Below the pieces are notes generated by a model. That model did not search any database. It saw nothing but the letters and a program-made list of their open reading frames with translations, and was not told where the DNA came from. A stretch of DNA of 64,000 nucleotides from Carnobacterium divergens (lineage in GTDB: Bacteria; Bacillota; Bacilli; Lactobacillales; Carnobacteriaceae): positions 2,449,935 through 2,513,934 of the forward strand of contig NZ_LT992558.1 of assembly GCF_900258435.1 (NCBI RefSeq), given 5' to 3'. Positions 53,053-62,981 of the stretch are shown piece after piece (the first letter of the stretch is position 1; each line of letters starts with the position of its first letter). A program made the translations under genes and the position numbers.

Positions 53053-54099
53053 TTAGACCTCTTTCAATGCTAAACAGGCTGCTAATAAAAAGCGAGGTGG
53101 AATCTGTAGCAATTTTTTTAATTTAAGTGCAGACGTGAGTACACTAACTGGAATATCATTTTTTGATTGGATTACGTCAGATACTTCTTTCTTTAATCGA
53201 GGATGACCCCCAACTAAATAAATTTTAGATACTTTCCCTCCTTCGGAAATATCTGTTTCAAAATAGCGAATTATATTTTGAATCGTTTCTCCAAGTTGTG
53301 TAACAGCTTCTGCTTCATCTTTAAAGTCAGGTATAATCTGTCCATCAACTTCTTGAAAACGCCAATTTATTTGATTATAATCTTCGTATTGAACATAAAC
53401 TGGTACTAGTTTCTCAAAAATAGTAATAGTCGCTTCACCAGAATCAATTTCAACTAAAGCAAAACTTTGCCCCCATTCAATTTCTCTTTTTAAGATGGAT
53501 GTATAAGCCAATGCACTAAAGTCTACTCCTGCCAGGTTGCCTCCACCATCAAGAATAACATCACCAATTTCTTCCAATAAAGGTTCTGACGTTATCAATA
53601 CAGGAACATTCCCATTAACTGCAAACCGATTGCGCTTTACTGTCTTTACTTTGACTTGTTCCAAATCTCCACTACTAGCTTGCTCTTTCTTCATTTTTTT
53701 AGTCTTTTTTTCTTTTTTTTGTTTTTGATTAGGTCGATCTAGAATCAGCAAGTCAAAAATGGGATTTTCAAAAGGTAATTGAATGGATTCTCCTAATTCA
53801 AAAAATAAAAATTCACGGATTTCCTTTTCTGTTTCCATTTTTTGTAATGGTATTTGTTTAATAAGCAACTTTGAATTTAGCGCTGAAATCACAACATGAG
53901 GCGCTCTCGAGTGGGTTTCTTTACAAATATCATGAATAATTTTCACCAGTTCTTGTTTATTCTTCAAGCGGTTGTCTTTAAAAAAATTCCCTTGTGCCAG
54001 CTTTTCTCCGTATAACCAACGTCCTTTATGTAGTGTGCAGTATCTGACCACATTTTTTTGTATATCGATTCCTAAAATCGTTTTTCTACTTGTAAACAT
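53053..54099 (-). CDS. pilM: type IV pilus actin-like ATPase PilM
   Basis: 348 residues, actin-like fold: LGIDIQKNVVRYC at the N-terminus (nucleotide-binding strand), LVGGHPRLKKEV near the end. A Lys-rich stretch (KKEKKTKKMKKEQ, about 128-140) interrupts the middle and is not usual for the family. Cytoplasmic; recruits PilN/PilO. Four bases separate it from pilN. Confidence 0.85.
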   Translation of the reverse strand: MFTSRKTILGIDIQKNVVRYCTLHKGRWLYGEKLAQGNFFKDNRLKNKQELVKIIHDICKETHSRAPHVVISALNSKLLIKQIPLQKMETEKEIREFLFFELGESIQLPFENPIFDLLILDRPNQKQKKEKKTKKMKKEQASSGDLEQVKVKTVKRNRFAVNGNVPVLITSEPLLEEIGDVILDGGGNLAGVDFSALAYTSILKREIEWGQSFALVEIDSGEATITIFEKLVPVYVQYEDYNQINWRFQEVDGQIIPDFKDEAEAVTQLGETIQNIIRYFETDISEGGKVSKIYLVGGHPRLKKEVSDVIQSKNDIPVSVLTSALKLKKLLQIPPRFLLAACLALKEV

Positions 54100-54125
54100 A
54101 CATATCCTTCTTTCAATCTAAAATA

Positions 54126-54893
54126 TTAGCGTCTAAACAATTGGATCATTGCTTCTATTTGTCCGGATGTAAACAAATAAATAATAAAAGATCCTATCGC
54201 AATAGACGGCCCAAAAGCAATCTGTTTTTGTTGTTTCTCTGTTGCTATGATAGTGATAATATGAATGATAATGGCAATTACTGAAGATAAAAAGAGAGAA
54301 ATCAGCGCTCCAATTGGTCCAATAAAAACCCCAACAACTGCAAATAATTTAATGTCTCCGCCTCCAACTCCGCCTTCTTTTAGCAATCCTAATAAAAATA
54401 ACGGCAAAAATCCAGCGAAAAATCCAGCGATTGGATACCACCAAAAATCATTTTGAGGAATGAGGACCCGTTCAATAATTCCTAGGATAAGAAAAGGAAA
54501 TAAAACTTTATTTGGAATGATTTGATACAACCAATCAGAAACACTAATTGTAAATAATAAACAAATTAAAGTAAAACTAACAAGTATTTCGGGAGATAAT
54601 CCCTCAAAAAAGGCGCTACTAACGAATAATAGACCAATAAATACTTCTAAAATAGGGTTGCTTATCCCTATTTTAGAAGTACAAAAGTAACATTTTCCTT
54701 TTAACTTTAGATAAGAAAACAAAGGAAGGACATGCCACCAACGAAGTTCGTTTTGGCATTCTTCACAATGTGATCGTCCCAAGATTGTTTCTTTTCTTGG
54801 AATTCGATACCCCACCACCATGAAAAAGGAACTTAGACACATTCCTACAATAAATACATAAACATAAATAATAATTTGTTGCATTTGATTCAT
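54126..54893 (-). CDS. pilD: type IV prepilin peptidase
   Basis: 255 residues, A24 family. Zn-binding tetra-Cys in the N-terminal methylase part (HCEECQNE and KCYFCTSK), then six or more membrane helices with the two catalytic Asp: VSDWLYQIIPN and GGGDIKLFAVVG. Cleaves and N-methylates the prepilins encoded in this cluster. A second, competence-type peptidase is probably elsewhere. ATG 54893 follows GGAG. Confidence 0.9.
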   Translation of the reverse strand: MNQMQQIIIYVYVFIVGMCLSSFFMVVGYRIPRKETILGRSHCEECQNELRWWHVLPLFSYLKLKGKCYFCTSKIGISNPILEVFIGLLFVSSAFFEGLSPEILVSFTLICLLFTISVSDWLYQIIPNKVLFPFLILGIIERVLIPQNDFWWYPIAGFFAGFLPLFLLGLLKEGGVGGGDIKLFAVVGVFIGPIGALISLFLSSVIAIIIHIITIIATEKQQKQIAFGPSIAIGSFIIYLFTSGQIEAMIQLFRR

Positions 54894-54956
54894 AAAAAAA
54901 CTCCTTTTTCATTGGTGTGATCGTTTATTTAATAGTTAAATCATACACTCAATTTT

Positions 54957-55439
54957 TTATTTTGCTGGCCACAAATCAGAACGTTGTAAGCCAAGAATCT
55001 CTTCATTCGTTTTATTAGTAAATCCTAAGCTATCTATAGTACCTGCTTTTAAAGCTCCATTTGGAATCGTCATTGTTAAAGAACCATCTTTTTGGACATT
55101 AAACAAAATTTTATCTGTATCATTCCATGTATCGCTTGGAACTTCAAGATAACCGTTTTTAATTAAAACTTCCAAATTAAAACCAGTTGATCCACCATTG
55201 GTTAAATCTGTTGATTGATATAATTTAGCCGCATTCATAGCTTGTTGAACATTTGAAACACCCGCATCTTCACGAGTATTTTGGATTACTTGACCAATTG
55301 CTGTTACACCAATTGCTGCAATGATAGCTAAAATGACTACTGTGGCTAGTAATTCAATAAGAGTCATCCCTCTTTCGTCTTTTAAAATACGGGTTAATTT
55401 ACTTTCTTCTTGCATGTTAATCATTGTTGCGTTCATCAT
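54957..55439 (-). CDS. pilA: major type IV prepilin
   Basis: 160 residues. A long charged leader of 24 residues ends KDERG, and cleavage is expected before MTLIELLATVVILAIIAAIGVTAIG, with the conserved Glu5 of the mature pilin. The helix is followed by a small C-terminal domain without the Cys pair of many Gram-negative pilins. AGGAGG precedes ATG 55439. It lies mid-cluster after pilC with a 120-base gap, so probably has extra promoter activity for high expression. Confidence 0.9.
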   Translation of the reverse strand: MMNATMINMQEESKLTRILKDERGMTLIELLATVVILAIIAAIGVTAIGQVIQNTREDAGVSNVQQAMNAAKLYQSTDLTNGGSTGFNLEVLIKNGYLEVPSDTWNDTDKILFNVQKDGSLTMTIPNGALKAGTIDSLGFTNKTNEEILGLQRSDLWPAK

Positions 55440-55560
55440 GTTAAATTTCCTCCTGATACTTTTTTATTATTTATATTAACCTAGAAGTCTAAGTTTCTAG
55501 AGTCATACCATCTTAGGGTATTTGTATTGGACAAGTGAAAAGGATAAATCAATTTATTTT
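55440..55560 (-). promoter_or_regulatory. pilC-pilA spacer with hairpin
   Basis: 121 bases. On the minus strand a CTAGAA-ACTTAGAC-TTCTAG hairpin lies before the AGGAGG ribosome site of pilA, with AT-rich boxes near it. It could be an internal promoter or an mRNA-processing site giving more pilin message. No promoter can be fixed. Confidence 0.35.
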
Positions 55561-56772
55561 TTATCCTTGAATCGTGGTATACATTGAAAACATAGGCAAC
55601 ATAATAGCTGCTACGATAAATCCTACTATCCCCGCAATCACGACCATCACTAGAGGCTCAAGAACTGTCTTGATACGTTTACTGTTTTCATCGACTTCTT
55701 TTTCAAATATAAGACTTAAACGAGCAAGCATTTCTTCCAAAGAACCGGTTTTTTCACCAATTTCTACCATTTGAGAAAGAAGAATTGGGACAATTGGACT
55801 TGAAGAAAAAACATTACTCAATTTCCCACCCTGTTCAATTTCTAATTCACATTTCGAGATGAGTTCTCGAATACAACTATTGCTCACAACTTCTTTGCTC
55901 ATTTTAAGTGAGTTCACCATGGGAACTGAACTAGACAGTAAGGTAGACATAGTGGTCATAAATACAGCAAAATCATTTTTCTGCATGAACTCTCCGAATA
56001 TCGGAATTTTTAACTTTAATGCATCTAACTGTAATTTGAAAGCTGAATTTCTTTTTAGAAGAGTAAAACCAATAACTATCGATACCACAACGACTAGAAT
56101 AAAAAATCCTTTTGTCGTTAAGAAATTACTCATTGACATTGTGAGCTTAGTGATTCCAGGTAAAGGTGCGTCAAAACTTTCAAAAAAAGCTGCAAACATA
56201 GGAACAATTGAAATCATTAGAAAAACCCCAACACCAATTGCCGCAATAAACATCATAAGAGGATACATCATTGCTGTAATAATCGTACTTTTATTCTCTT
56301 GACTCTTTTCATAATAACGTGTTATTTGAGTTAAATTGCTTTCAAGTGATCCTGATAACTCTGCTACTGAAATGATGTTTATCAGTAATGAAGGAAAGGC
56401 ATTCGGGTGCTTACGATAAGCAGCAGATAATGATTCACCACTTTCTAAGTCTTTACGAACTTCTTCTAAGATCAATTGAAACTTTCCTTTTTTTACCTGC
56501 TTTTCTAACATAGCAGACGCCTCTAATACAGTTATTCCTGCATTAATTAAGGTCGACATTTGTTGCAAATAGGGCACTAATTGTTTCATGCTAATTTTAT
56601 TGAATATTTGAATCTCCATATTAGCCAAATTTTGCTCTTGTTCCACAATTGAAATAGCTTTTATTCGACTTTCTCTTAATTTTCCTTGTACTTCTGATAC
56701 ACTATTGCCACGAATATTGCCCATAATAGTTTCGCCTGTGGTTTTTATTCCTTCATAGCTATACAGCGTCAT
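55561..56772 (-). CDS. pilC: type IV pilus platform protein PilC (GspF type)
   Basis: 403 residues: two GspF repeats (about 65-190 and 270-395), three membrane helices, and the conserved QMSTLINAGITVLEA segment and the EKTGSLEEMLARL segment. The inner-membrane platform that links the motor ATPases to the pilus. It starts in a TAATG overlap with the stop of pilT. Confidence 0.9.
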   Translation of the reverse strand: MTLYSYEGIKTTGETIMGNIRGNSVSEVQGKLRESRIKAISIVEQEQNLANMEIQIFNKISMKQLVPYLQQMSTLINAGITVLEASAMLEKQVKKGKFQLILEEVRKDLESGESLSAAYRKHPNAFPSLLINIISVAELSGSLESNLTQITRYYEKSQENKSTIITAMMYPLMMFIAAIGVGVFLMISIVPMFAAFFESFDAPLPGITKLTMSMSNFLTTKGFFILVVVVSIVIGFTLLKRNSAFKLQLDALKLKIPIFGEFMQKNDFAVFMTTMSTLLSSSVPMVNSLKMSKEVVSNSCIRELISKCELEIEQGGKLSNVFSSSPIVPILLSQMVEIGEKTGSLEEMLARLSLIFEKEVDENSKRIKTVLEPLVMVVIAGIVGFIVAAIMLPMFSMYTTIQG

Positions 56773-58025
56773 TATAATTCACTGCTTTCTTCCAAAAAGG
56801 ATACGGCGATATCCGCATCAACACGTCCAGTGCGAATAAGTTTTGAAATTTCAGCTTCCATAGTATGCATTCCTTCTGCCTTTCCCATTTGCAGCATATT
56901 CCCAATTTGATGTGTTTTACCTGAACGAATAATATTGGCAATCCCCTTATTATTGACTAACATTTCTGTTGCTGCCACACGCCCTTTTCCGTCTTTAGTT
57001 GGAAGCAAACGTTGCGATAGAATCCCTAGAAGCGCACCTGCTAATTGAGCTCTAATTTGAGATTGTTGAATCGCGGGGAAAACATCTACAATCCGTTCAA
57101 TTGTTGCCGGAGCACTAGAAGTATGCAATGTTCCTAAAACCAAATGACCCGTTTCAGCAGCTGTTAATGCTATCGAGATTGTTTCAAAATCACGCATTTC
57201 TCCGACCAAAATAACATCTGGATCTTGGCGAAGTGCAGCCCTTAATGCATTCCCAAAGGACTCAGTATCTCTTCCAATTTCTCGTTGTGAAATAATAGAT
57301 TGCTTGTGTTTATGCACGTATTCAATTGGGTCTTCCAAGGTTAAGATATGAGTTTTTTTCGTATCGTTTAAATAATCTAACATAGCAGCCAATGTCGTAG
57401 ATTTCCCAGATCCTGTTGGACCAGTCACAAGGAATAAACCTTGACTTTTATGAATCAAACCTTTTAAAACGTCTGGAACACCTAAAGAAGATAGACTTGG
57501 GATGTCAATTGGGATACGCCGAAACGCAATCGCCGTTGTCCCCATTTGCTTAAATACGTTCACACGAAATCTAGCGACATCCTTTAATTCATAGGCTAAA
57601 TCAACTTCACCATTGTCCATAAATTCTTGCCATTGTTTTTCATCACATATGACTTTAGCAATTTGCGTAATTCGATCTGAATAAAGGATGCTAGAGCCTT
57701 TTATCGCGACTAGTTCTCCATTTAAACGCAAAACAGGCTCGATTCCTTCTACTAAATGCAAATCGGAGACCTTTTGGGTAACTGTCAACTTCAACCATTT
57801 TTCGATTAGTTCTTTAGGAGTTGCATCCGCATCATTCCAAAGAGAATCCGTTTCTTCTACTTGCTGTAACGAAAAATCTTCTGGATTATCTGACATCGGT
57901 AACTCATCGTCTGCTTCTATCGTTATTAAAGATTCTGGACTTAATTCTTCGTACTTATCTATAGCATCAAAATCAATACTAAAATCATCTTCATCATTAT
58001 TAAAATAAGATTTTTTTTGAAACAT
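56772..58025 (-). CDS. pilT: type IV pilus retraction ATPase PilT
   Basis: 417 residues. Walker A GPTGSGKST at 202-209, Asp box with LEDPIEYV, Walker B RQDPDVILVGEMRD, and the PilT-specific region GIANIIRSGKTHQIGNMLQ similar to AIRNLIRE. A very acidic N-terminal extension (about 1-75: NNDEDDFSIDFDAIDKYEE) adds about 70 residues to the usual 345. Retraction ATPase, so this pilus can probably retract and may move the cell or take up DNA. Follows pilB by 18 bases and overlaps pilC. Confidence 0.93.
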   Translation of the reverse strand: MFQKKSYFNNDEDDFSIDFDAIDKYEELSPESLITIEADDELPMSDNPEDFSLQQVEETDSLWNDADATPKELIEKWLKLTVTQKVSDLHLVEGIEPVLRLNGELVAIKGSSILYSDRITQIAKVICDEKQWQEFMDNGEVDLAYELKDVARFRVNVFKQMGTTAIAFRRIPIDIPSLSSLGVPDVLKGLIHKSQGLFLVTGPTGSGKSTTLAAMLDYLNDTKKTHILTLEDPIEYVHKHKQSIISQREIGRDTESFGNALRAALRQDPDVILVGEMRDFETISIALTAAETGHLVLGTLHTSSAPATIERIVDVFPAIQQSQIRAQLAGALLGILSQRLLPTKDGKGRVAATEMLVNNKGIANIIRSGKTHQIGNMLQMGKAEGMHTMEAEISKLIRTGRVDADIAVSFLEESSEL

Positions 58026-58043
58026 CTAGTTCGTTCCTCTCTT

Positions 58044-59597
58044 TTAAGCTTCCATCACAGCGACTTTCAAGACTTCTTCGATTGTGGTATATCCTGAAAT
58101 TACTTTATCGAAACCATCGTCAATTAAAAATTTCATTCCTTGATTTTTCAAGTAGTCTGTTAATTCTTCACTAGTCACATTTGATGTAATTAATTTCCGT
58201 ATATCCGTCGTTATTACAAGTAATTCTTGGATAGCCATTCTTCCCTGATATCCTGAAAAATTGCATTTTGCACAGCCAGTTCCTCTACATAAAGTATTTG
58301 CATACATTTTATACTCTTCTAAAATTGCTGCATCTTGACTTGAAATTGGCTCTTCAACCCGGCAATTTGAACAAATTGTTCTTACCAACCGTTGTGATAA
58401 TACGCCAGCTAAGGAATTCGCCACAAGAAATGGGTCAACCCCCATATCGATGAGTCGATTAACAGTACTAGCTGAGTCGTTTGTATGAATAGTTGAAAGT
58501 ACTAAATGTCCAGTCATAGAAGCTCGAATTGCAATTTCTGCAGTTTCTCCATCTCGAATTTCTCCTACCATCACAACATTTGGATCTTGCCTTAAAATTG
58601 AACGCAGTCCGGTTGCAAAGCTCAGCCCGATATTGCTATTTACAGCAACTTGATTCAATCCCTCTAACTGATACTCAATTGGATCTTCTACGGTAATAAC
58701 ATTGACGTTCGGCTGATTTAATTCGTTTAAGGCTGCATATAAAGTTGATGATTTTCCAGATCCAGTTGGACCTGTAACTAGCACTAAACCATGTGGCTGT
58801 TTTAACAAGTGTCTCAAAGCAGTTAAATTTGCCGCCTGAAATTTAAAGTCTTCAAGTTTTCTAATTCCTACGGAGCGATCCATAATCCGAATAACAATTT
58901 TTTCGCCGTGAATAGTTGGTAGAATAGATACCCGTAAATCAACAATTTTAGTTCCATTCTTAAAAACCGCTCGGCCATCTTGTGGAGCTCTTGTTTCTGT
59001 GATATCTAGCGACGAAATAATTTTCAACCGAGAAATTACAGATGGCTGAATATTTTTGGGTAGCCTTTTTAATTCTCTTAATTCACCATCAATCCGAATA
59101 CGTACTACCATATATTTTTCTTGAGAATCAAAATGAATATCACTCGCTCTCCTATCCACTGCATCTTGTAGCAAACTATTTACTAGTTTGATGATAGGGG
59201 AATTATCATTTTCAGGCTCTTCTGTTTTTGAGTAAGCGCTACTTTCCACATCTGGTGAAAAACCATCTAAGTTAATTTCTGATGGATAATCACGTACAAT
59301 CAATTGCTGAATATCAACTTCATTTGCTTTAAGTGGCACAATCTGCATACCTGTTTTTAGCCGCAAATCATTAAGAGCTGGGTAATTCATCGTATTTCCA
59401 ATCGCGACTGCTAAACGATTATTCTCATGATCTACTTCGAGAGGAATCACACTGTGTTCTTTAGCAAAAGACTTGGGAATTAGATTAATTAATTCAGAAT
59501 TTATTGTATGTTTATATAAATCAACTGAACGTAGTTTTTTCAATTTCACTGGTTCTTCTGATTTAGCTTGATAGCTATCATATTTATTTCGATCCAT
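58044..59597 (-). CDS. pilB: type IV pilus extension ATPase PilB
   Basis: 517 residues. N-terminal GspE_N domain, Walker A GPTGSGKSS at 276-283, Asp box VEDPIEYQ, Walker B RQDPNVVMVGEIRD, and a tetra-Cys zinc motif (CSNCRVEEP ... CRGTGCAKCNFSGYQG) typical of PilB/GspE. Extends the pilus. Ribosome site AGGGAG precedes ATG 59597. Confidence 0.93.
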   Translation of the reverse strand: MDRNKYDSYQAKSEEPVKLKKLRSVDLYKHTINSELINLIPKSFAKEHSVIPLEVDHENNRLAVAIGNTMNYPALNDLRLKTGMQIVPLKANEVDIQQLIVRDYPSEINLDGFSPDVESSAYSKTEEPENDNSPIIKLVNSLLQDAVDRRASDIHFDSQEKYMVVRIRIDGELRELKRLPKNIQPSVISRLKIISSLDITETRAPQDGRAVFKNGTKIVDLRVSILPTIHGEKIVIRIMDRSVGIRKLEDFKFQAANLTALRHLLKQPHGLVLVTGPTGSGKSSTLYAALNELNQPNVNVITVEDPIEYQLEGLNQVAVNSNIGLSFATGLRSILRQDPNVVMVGEIRDGETAEIAIRASMTGHLVLSTIHTNDSASTVNRLIDMGVDPFLVANSLAGVLSQRLVRTICSNCRVEEPISSQDAAILEEYKMYANTLCRGTGCAKCNFSGYQGRMAIQELLVITTDIRKLITSNVTSEELTDYLKNQGMKFLIDDGFDKVISGYTTIEEVLKVAVMEA

Positions 59598-59619
59598 CTA
59601 TTTTTGCTCCCTTCTATTG

Positions 59620-61605
59620 TTAATAATTAATTTCATTTAGATAGTTGAACGTTCTAGAAATAATTTGAGAAGTATCGGATCCTGCAGAATTACTCGGTTT
59701 AACAATTGTTACTTCAGCATTTTCAGCCTTTTCATTTTCAGTGACTACTGAAACAGGAATTTTTTGACTCTCTAATTCGGCTTTCAAATCATCGGCATCT
59801 TTTTGATTAAATGTTTGGAGAATTACTTTCCCTTTTAGCGTTCCTTCACTTACACTATTAGCCAGAAACGAGGTATCAAAAAAGGCAAGTTCTGGTAATA
59901 CTTTAGCTGAAAAAATAGAATCCTCTGAAATAGATAGAGTAAAAGGCTCAATACCAACATAGCCAAGATCCATTACTGCACCGTTTTTGAGAGTAATTGA
60001 ATTCCAATCTTTTTTATCTCCGTAAAATTTTGTGACGTTTTCTGTCGTTTCAGTTAAAGACTTTCTTCTTTCTGTTTTTGGTGCATCAATAAAACTTTTT
60101 CCTGCAACTTGGAAACGAGTATTTCTTCCATCAAGTGATAATGTGGATGGACTATTCGGAATATTTATTGCACTATCTTGAAAATAAGAAAATCCTTCTT
60201 CCCCCTTTTCACTATCCAGCATTGCATTGGTTAACAAAAAATTCCCATCGATATTAATTTGTCGGAAATCGTCTTCTGTCGATTGAATGTCTGTACTGAT
60301 GTTAAGTGGTCCAGCATAAAAATTAGAGCTTGCAATAACAGCAGAACCTTTAACAAATTCATTCCAGTAACTATCTTTTGGCGATTTACTTGATGCGCTA
60401 CTTGAATAATTAGCAAATGAAAAGTTATGTGTATCTGGTTGTGTTTGAACAGCTAATTGTCCACTACCAAAAACTACACCTCCGTTTTCTATCGATCCTA
60501 CAGTTGGGGTATGATTTATTAATAAGCCACTTGTTGAAAAACTCGCATCCTGCTCATCTATAGCTAAATATCCTTCTTGACCAGCAAAATCTATATAAGT
60601 TCCATTATTCGCAACGATATCTAGCGTTTGAATTGAATTTTTACTTGAAGCGTTGTTTCTTCTTAAAGAAAACAGATTGTTGACGACTAATTTACTAGAG
60701 GACGTACTACCTTCCAATGCAATACCATTTTCAAATAATAAAGAACCTTCAAAGGTTAACGTAGAACGAATAGCTTTACCAGTTGACGTGAAATTAAGTA
60801 CTTTACCGTCTGTAATATCGATGATATGCCCATTTGAATACCCCTCTACATAAGAAGTTGTATTATCATAATCAGTAAAATTAAACACAGATTGTGTATT
60901 ATTAAAGCGATAAAGTATATTCATTTTCCGCATCCATTCATCTGCCGATAAGTATCCAGCACTATTTGGTAAATAATACGAATAAACGACATTACGCCAT
61001 ACATCTAATTCATTTAATTCATCTGCAATGTCTATATCATTCCATTGAATTTCGTAAACATAACTGGCTTTGGCGATTGAGGTTTTTGAATCTCCACCTT
61101 TCTGTTGTTCACTAACTTCTGTTTTGATTTCAAAAGTAAGTTCTGCATTTGTCGCTTTAGTTGAGTTCATCATTGAAGTATCTTTTTCCCATCCATAACT
61201 TCCATTAAGTGTTGTTAATACATATGGCGTTATTTTCTCCTTACTAATTTTATTAATTGTTGTTTTGTATGAAAACTGTTTATTACTTCCTATTCCAGAT
61301 TCATAACGTTCAAAACTAGCAAATAAAGTATCTATATCCCTACTAATAATTGAAACATCATTCCCAAAATCAATTGTTTCTAAGCCTGCAAGATACAGCT
61401 CAATTTCTTTTTGAATTTGGGTAGTTCCATCTTGCAACGCGTACTCTTCCACCTCTTTAACTCGCTTAAACTGATCTACTTTATCTACTTGAAAAAAGAT
61501 AGTTCGTGCTACTAAAAAAATTCCACCGATTAATATTGATATCAAAACAATAGCGCCTAATGCGTATAAAAGAACGTACCCAGATTCATCTTTACCATCT
61601 GCCAT
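59620..61605 (-). CDS. very large PilX-like minor pilus component
   Basis: 661 residues from ATG 61605, 14 bases before the end of the previous gene; a frame to 61677 runs inside that gene and is not used. N-terminus ESGYVLLYALGAIVLISILIGGIFLVARTIFFQ looks like a class III pilin (PilX) helix. About 40-180 is coiled and helical; about 240-660 is rich in short strand repeats (VVNNLFSLRRNNAS, GGVVFGSGQLAVQT, INIDGNFLLTN, VMDLGYVGIEPF), suggesting an extended beta structure. It is three times the usual minor pilin size. Its site between the minor pilins and pilB suggests a tip or adhesin role. Confidence 0.7.
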   Translation of the reverse strand: MADGKDESGYVLLYALGAIVLISILIGGIFLVARTIFFQVDKVDQFKRVKEVEEYALQDGTTQIQKEIELYLAGLETIDFGNDVSIISRDIDTLFASFERYESGIGSNKQFSYKTTINKISKEKITPYVLTTLNGSYGWEKDTSMMNSTKATNAELTFEIKTEVSEQQKGGDSKTSIAKASYVYEIQWNDIDIADELNELDVWRNVVYSYYLPNSAGYLSADEWMRKMNILYRFNNTQSVFNFTDYDNTTSYVEGYSNGHIIDITDGKVLNFTSTGKAIRSTLTFEGSLLFENGIALEGSTSSSKLVVNNLFSLRRNNASSKNSIQTLDIVANNGTYIDFAGQEGYLAIDEQDASFSTSGLLINHTPTVGSIENGGVVFGSGQLAVQTQPDTHNFSFANYSSSASSKSPKDSYWNEFVKGSAVIASSNFYAGPLNISTDIQSTEDDFRQINIDGNFLLTNAMLDSEKGEEGFSYFQDSAINIPNSPSTLSLDGRNTRFQVAGKSFIDAPKTERRKSLTETTENVTKFYGDKKDWNSITLKNGAVMDLGYVGIEPFTLSISEDSIFSAKVLPELAFFDTSFLANSVSEGTLKGKVILQTFNQKDADDLKAELESQKIPVSVVTENEKAENAEVTIVKPSNSAGSDTSQIISRTFNYLNEINY

Positions 61606-62323
61606 TACCTGGAACCTCTCCTTTCGACTTAGCATCATCTCGATAACAAAAAACAGATTCACGAGAATAAAGAACATTAGGAAGTTCTTTTATCTCGTTA
61701 TAATTCCAAAATCCTGTGATTTCATCATAATAATCAGAAAAATCAATTTTCTCATTATAGAAAAGAACCATCACCGTTGATTGAATAGAAAATGTATCAC
61801 GATAATTGGGTGTCGTGTAAATTGTTTTTGTTAATTCATTTTCATTTTTTTGCTGCAAGATTTTAATTTTTGTTTCACTATTCTTCATTTGAAATATTTC
61901 TTTTGATTGATTTAAAGTATCTGTTATATCCGTAATCGCAATTCGATTTCCCCCAGGTCCTATCCTACTTGTTTCTAACCATTCCCCTGTACCATCTTCT
62001 TGAAGTAGTTTAACAATGTGAGCATCATTCCAAGCATTCGTCCCACTACTTCCAACGAATTTCCCTAAATAACCAGCCTGTTCATAGATTCCGCTAATAT
62101 TACTAATTCTTTCGACTTGTGCTAAGATATTATTGGCTGTTTGCTGCATTTCAATTTTTTCAGCTTGAATAGAAGTTGTTTTAGAAATACTGAGCAATAA
62201 ACCGGATACCAAGGCGAAAACAACACCACAAATAGTAAGAACACTTAATACTTCAATGAATGACAGACCTCGCTCATCTTTCACTATTCTCTGCACTTTA
62301 GTTTCCTCCTCAATATTCAGCAA
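61592..62323 (-). CDS. prepilin-like minor pilin (PilW/GspJ type)
   Basis: 243 residues: leader ending KDERG, then LSFIEVLSVLTICGVVFALVSG with Glu5. The leader EEETKVQRIVKDERG resembles that of the major pilin (QEESKLTRILKDERG), so the two share a common leader origin. Overlaps the next gene and the previous one (14 bases), so co-translated. Confidence 0.82.
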   Translation of the reverse strand: MLNIEEETKVQRIVKDERGLSFIEVLSVLTICGVVFALVSGLLLSISKTTSIQAEKIEMQQTANNILAQVERISNISGIYEQAGYLGKFVGSSGTNAWNDAHIVKLLQEDGTGEWLETSRIGPGGNRIAITDITDTLNQSKEIFQMKNSETKIKILQQKNENELTKTIYTTPNYRDTFSIQSTVMVLFYNEKIDFSDYYDEITGFWNYNEIKELPNVLYSRESVFCYRDDAKSKGEVPGNGRW

Positions 62324-62975
62324 CCCAGTTTAGGTAAGTTTCAGTTAATAACCTTCCTGATTCTTTACTGTAAATTAAAATATCTAGTCTCACACCATCC
62401 TTACGTGGATTATAATCAGATCTATCACTTTTTCTTACTACTTGAACTTTTACCAACAGAGAATTTTCCACACTTTGGTTTACATATTCACCAATGTAAT
62501 ATTTATTGTACTCATCTTCTTGCAGCAAGGAGTCAGGCAATAAATCACCGGTAAAATTGTACTTTACTTTTGAAACAATTTCGCCTCTATCAATACTCCC
62601 ATCTCTACTAATTTCTCCGTAAAGAGCATCACCTTTTGAATCAATTTGAATACCCGATTCATCTAAAATCAAATAGCTACGACGAATTCGTTGTTCTTCA
62701 GTTAAAGAAGATTCACCATTTTTAGGAGTAGTCAAAACAAATGTATTTAAGTTGGTAACGTCTTGAGTTTGAGCTCGATACGTAAGCCACTCTTTAATAT
62801 CTTCTCTACAAAAAATAGCTTCTTCTTTCAACTTGTTTTGATCGATAACAATAAAGTTCTGATACATTAAAGAAGATAAACTTAATAAAGCAATTCCCAA
62901 GATAACCATCGTAGCTAAAATTTCAATAAATGAAAGCCCTTCTTCGTCAAGTATCGTTTCTTTGAGATAGTTCAT
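62310..62975 (-). CDS. prepilin-like minor pilin (PilV/GspI type)
   Basis: 221 residues: short leader ending LDEEG, then LSFIEILATMVILGIALLSLSS with Glu5. The mature domain is mostly beta. Follows the glucosaminidase gene by 6 bases and overlaps the next pilin by 14 bases. Initiating minor pilin of the pseudopilus-like complex, by position. Confidence 0.82.
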   Translation of the reverse strand: MNYLKETILDEEGLSFIEILATMVILGIALLSLSSLMYQNFIVIDQNKLKEEAIFCREDIKEWLTYRAQTQDVTNLNTFVLTTPKNGESSLTEEQRIRRSYLILDESGIQIDSKGDALYGEISRDGSIDRGEIVSKVKYNFTGDLLPDSLLQEDEYNKYYIGEYVNQSVENSLLVKVQVVRKSDRSDYNPRKDGVRLDILIYSKESGRLLTETYLNWVAEY

Positions 62976-62981
62976 ATGTCT

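Noticed and set aside
61606..61677. N-terminal extension of the PilX-like gene
   Set aside because: It is translated from inside the preceding pilin gene; ATG 61605 has a ribosome site and gives the expected pilin-like start.
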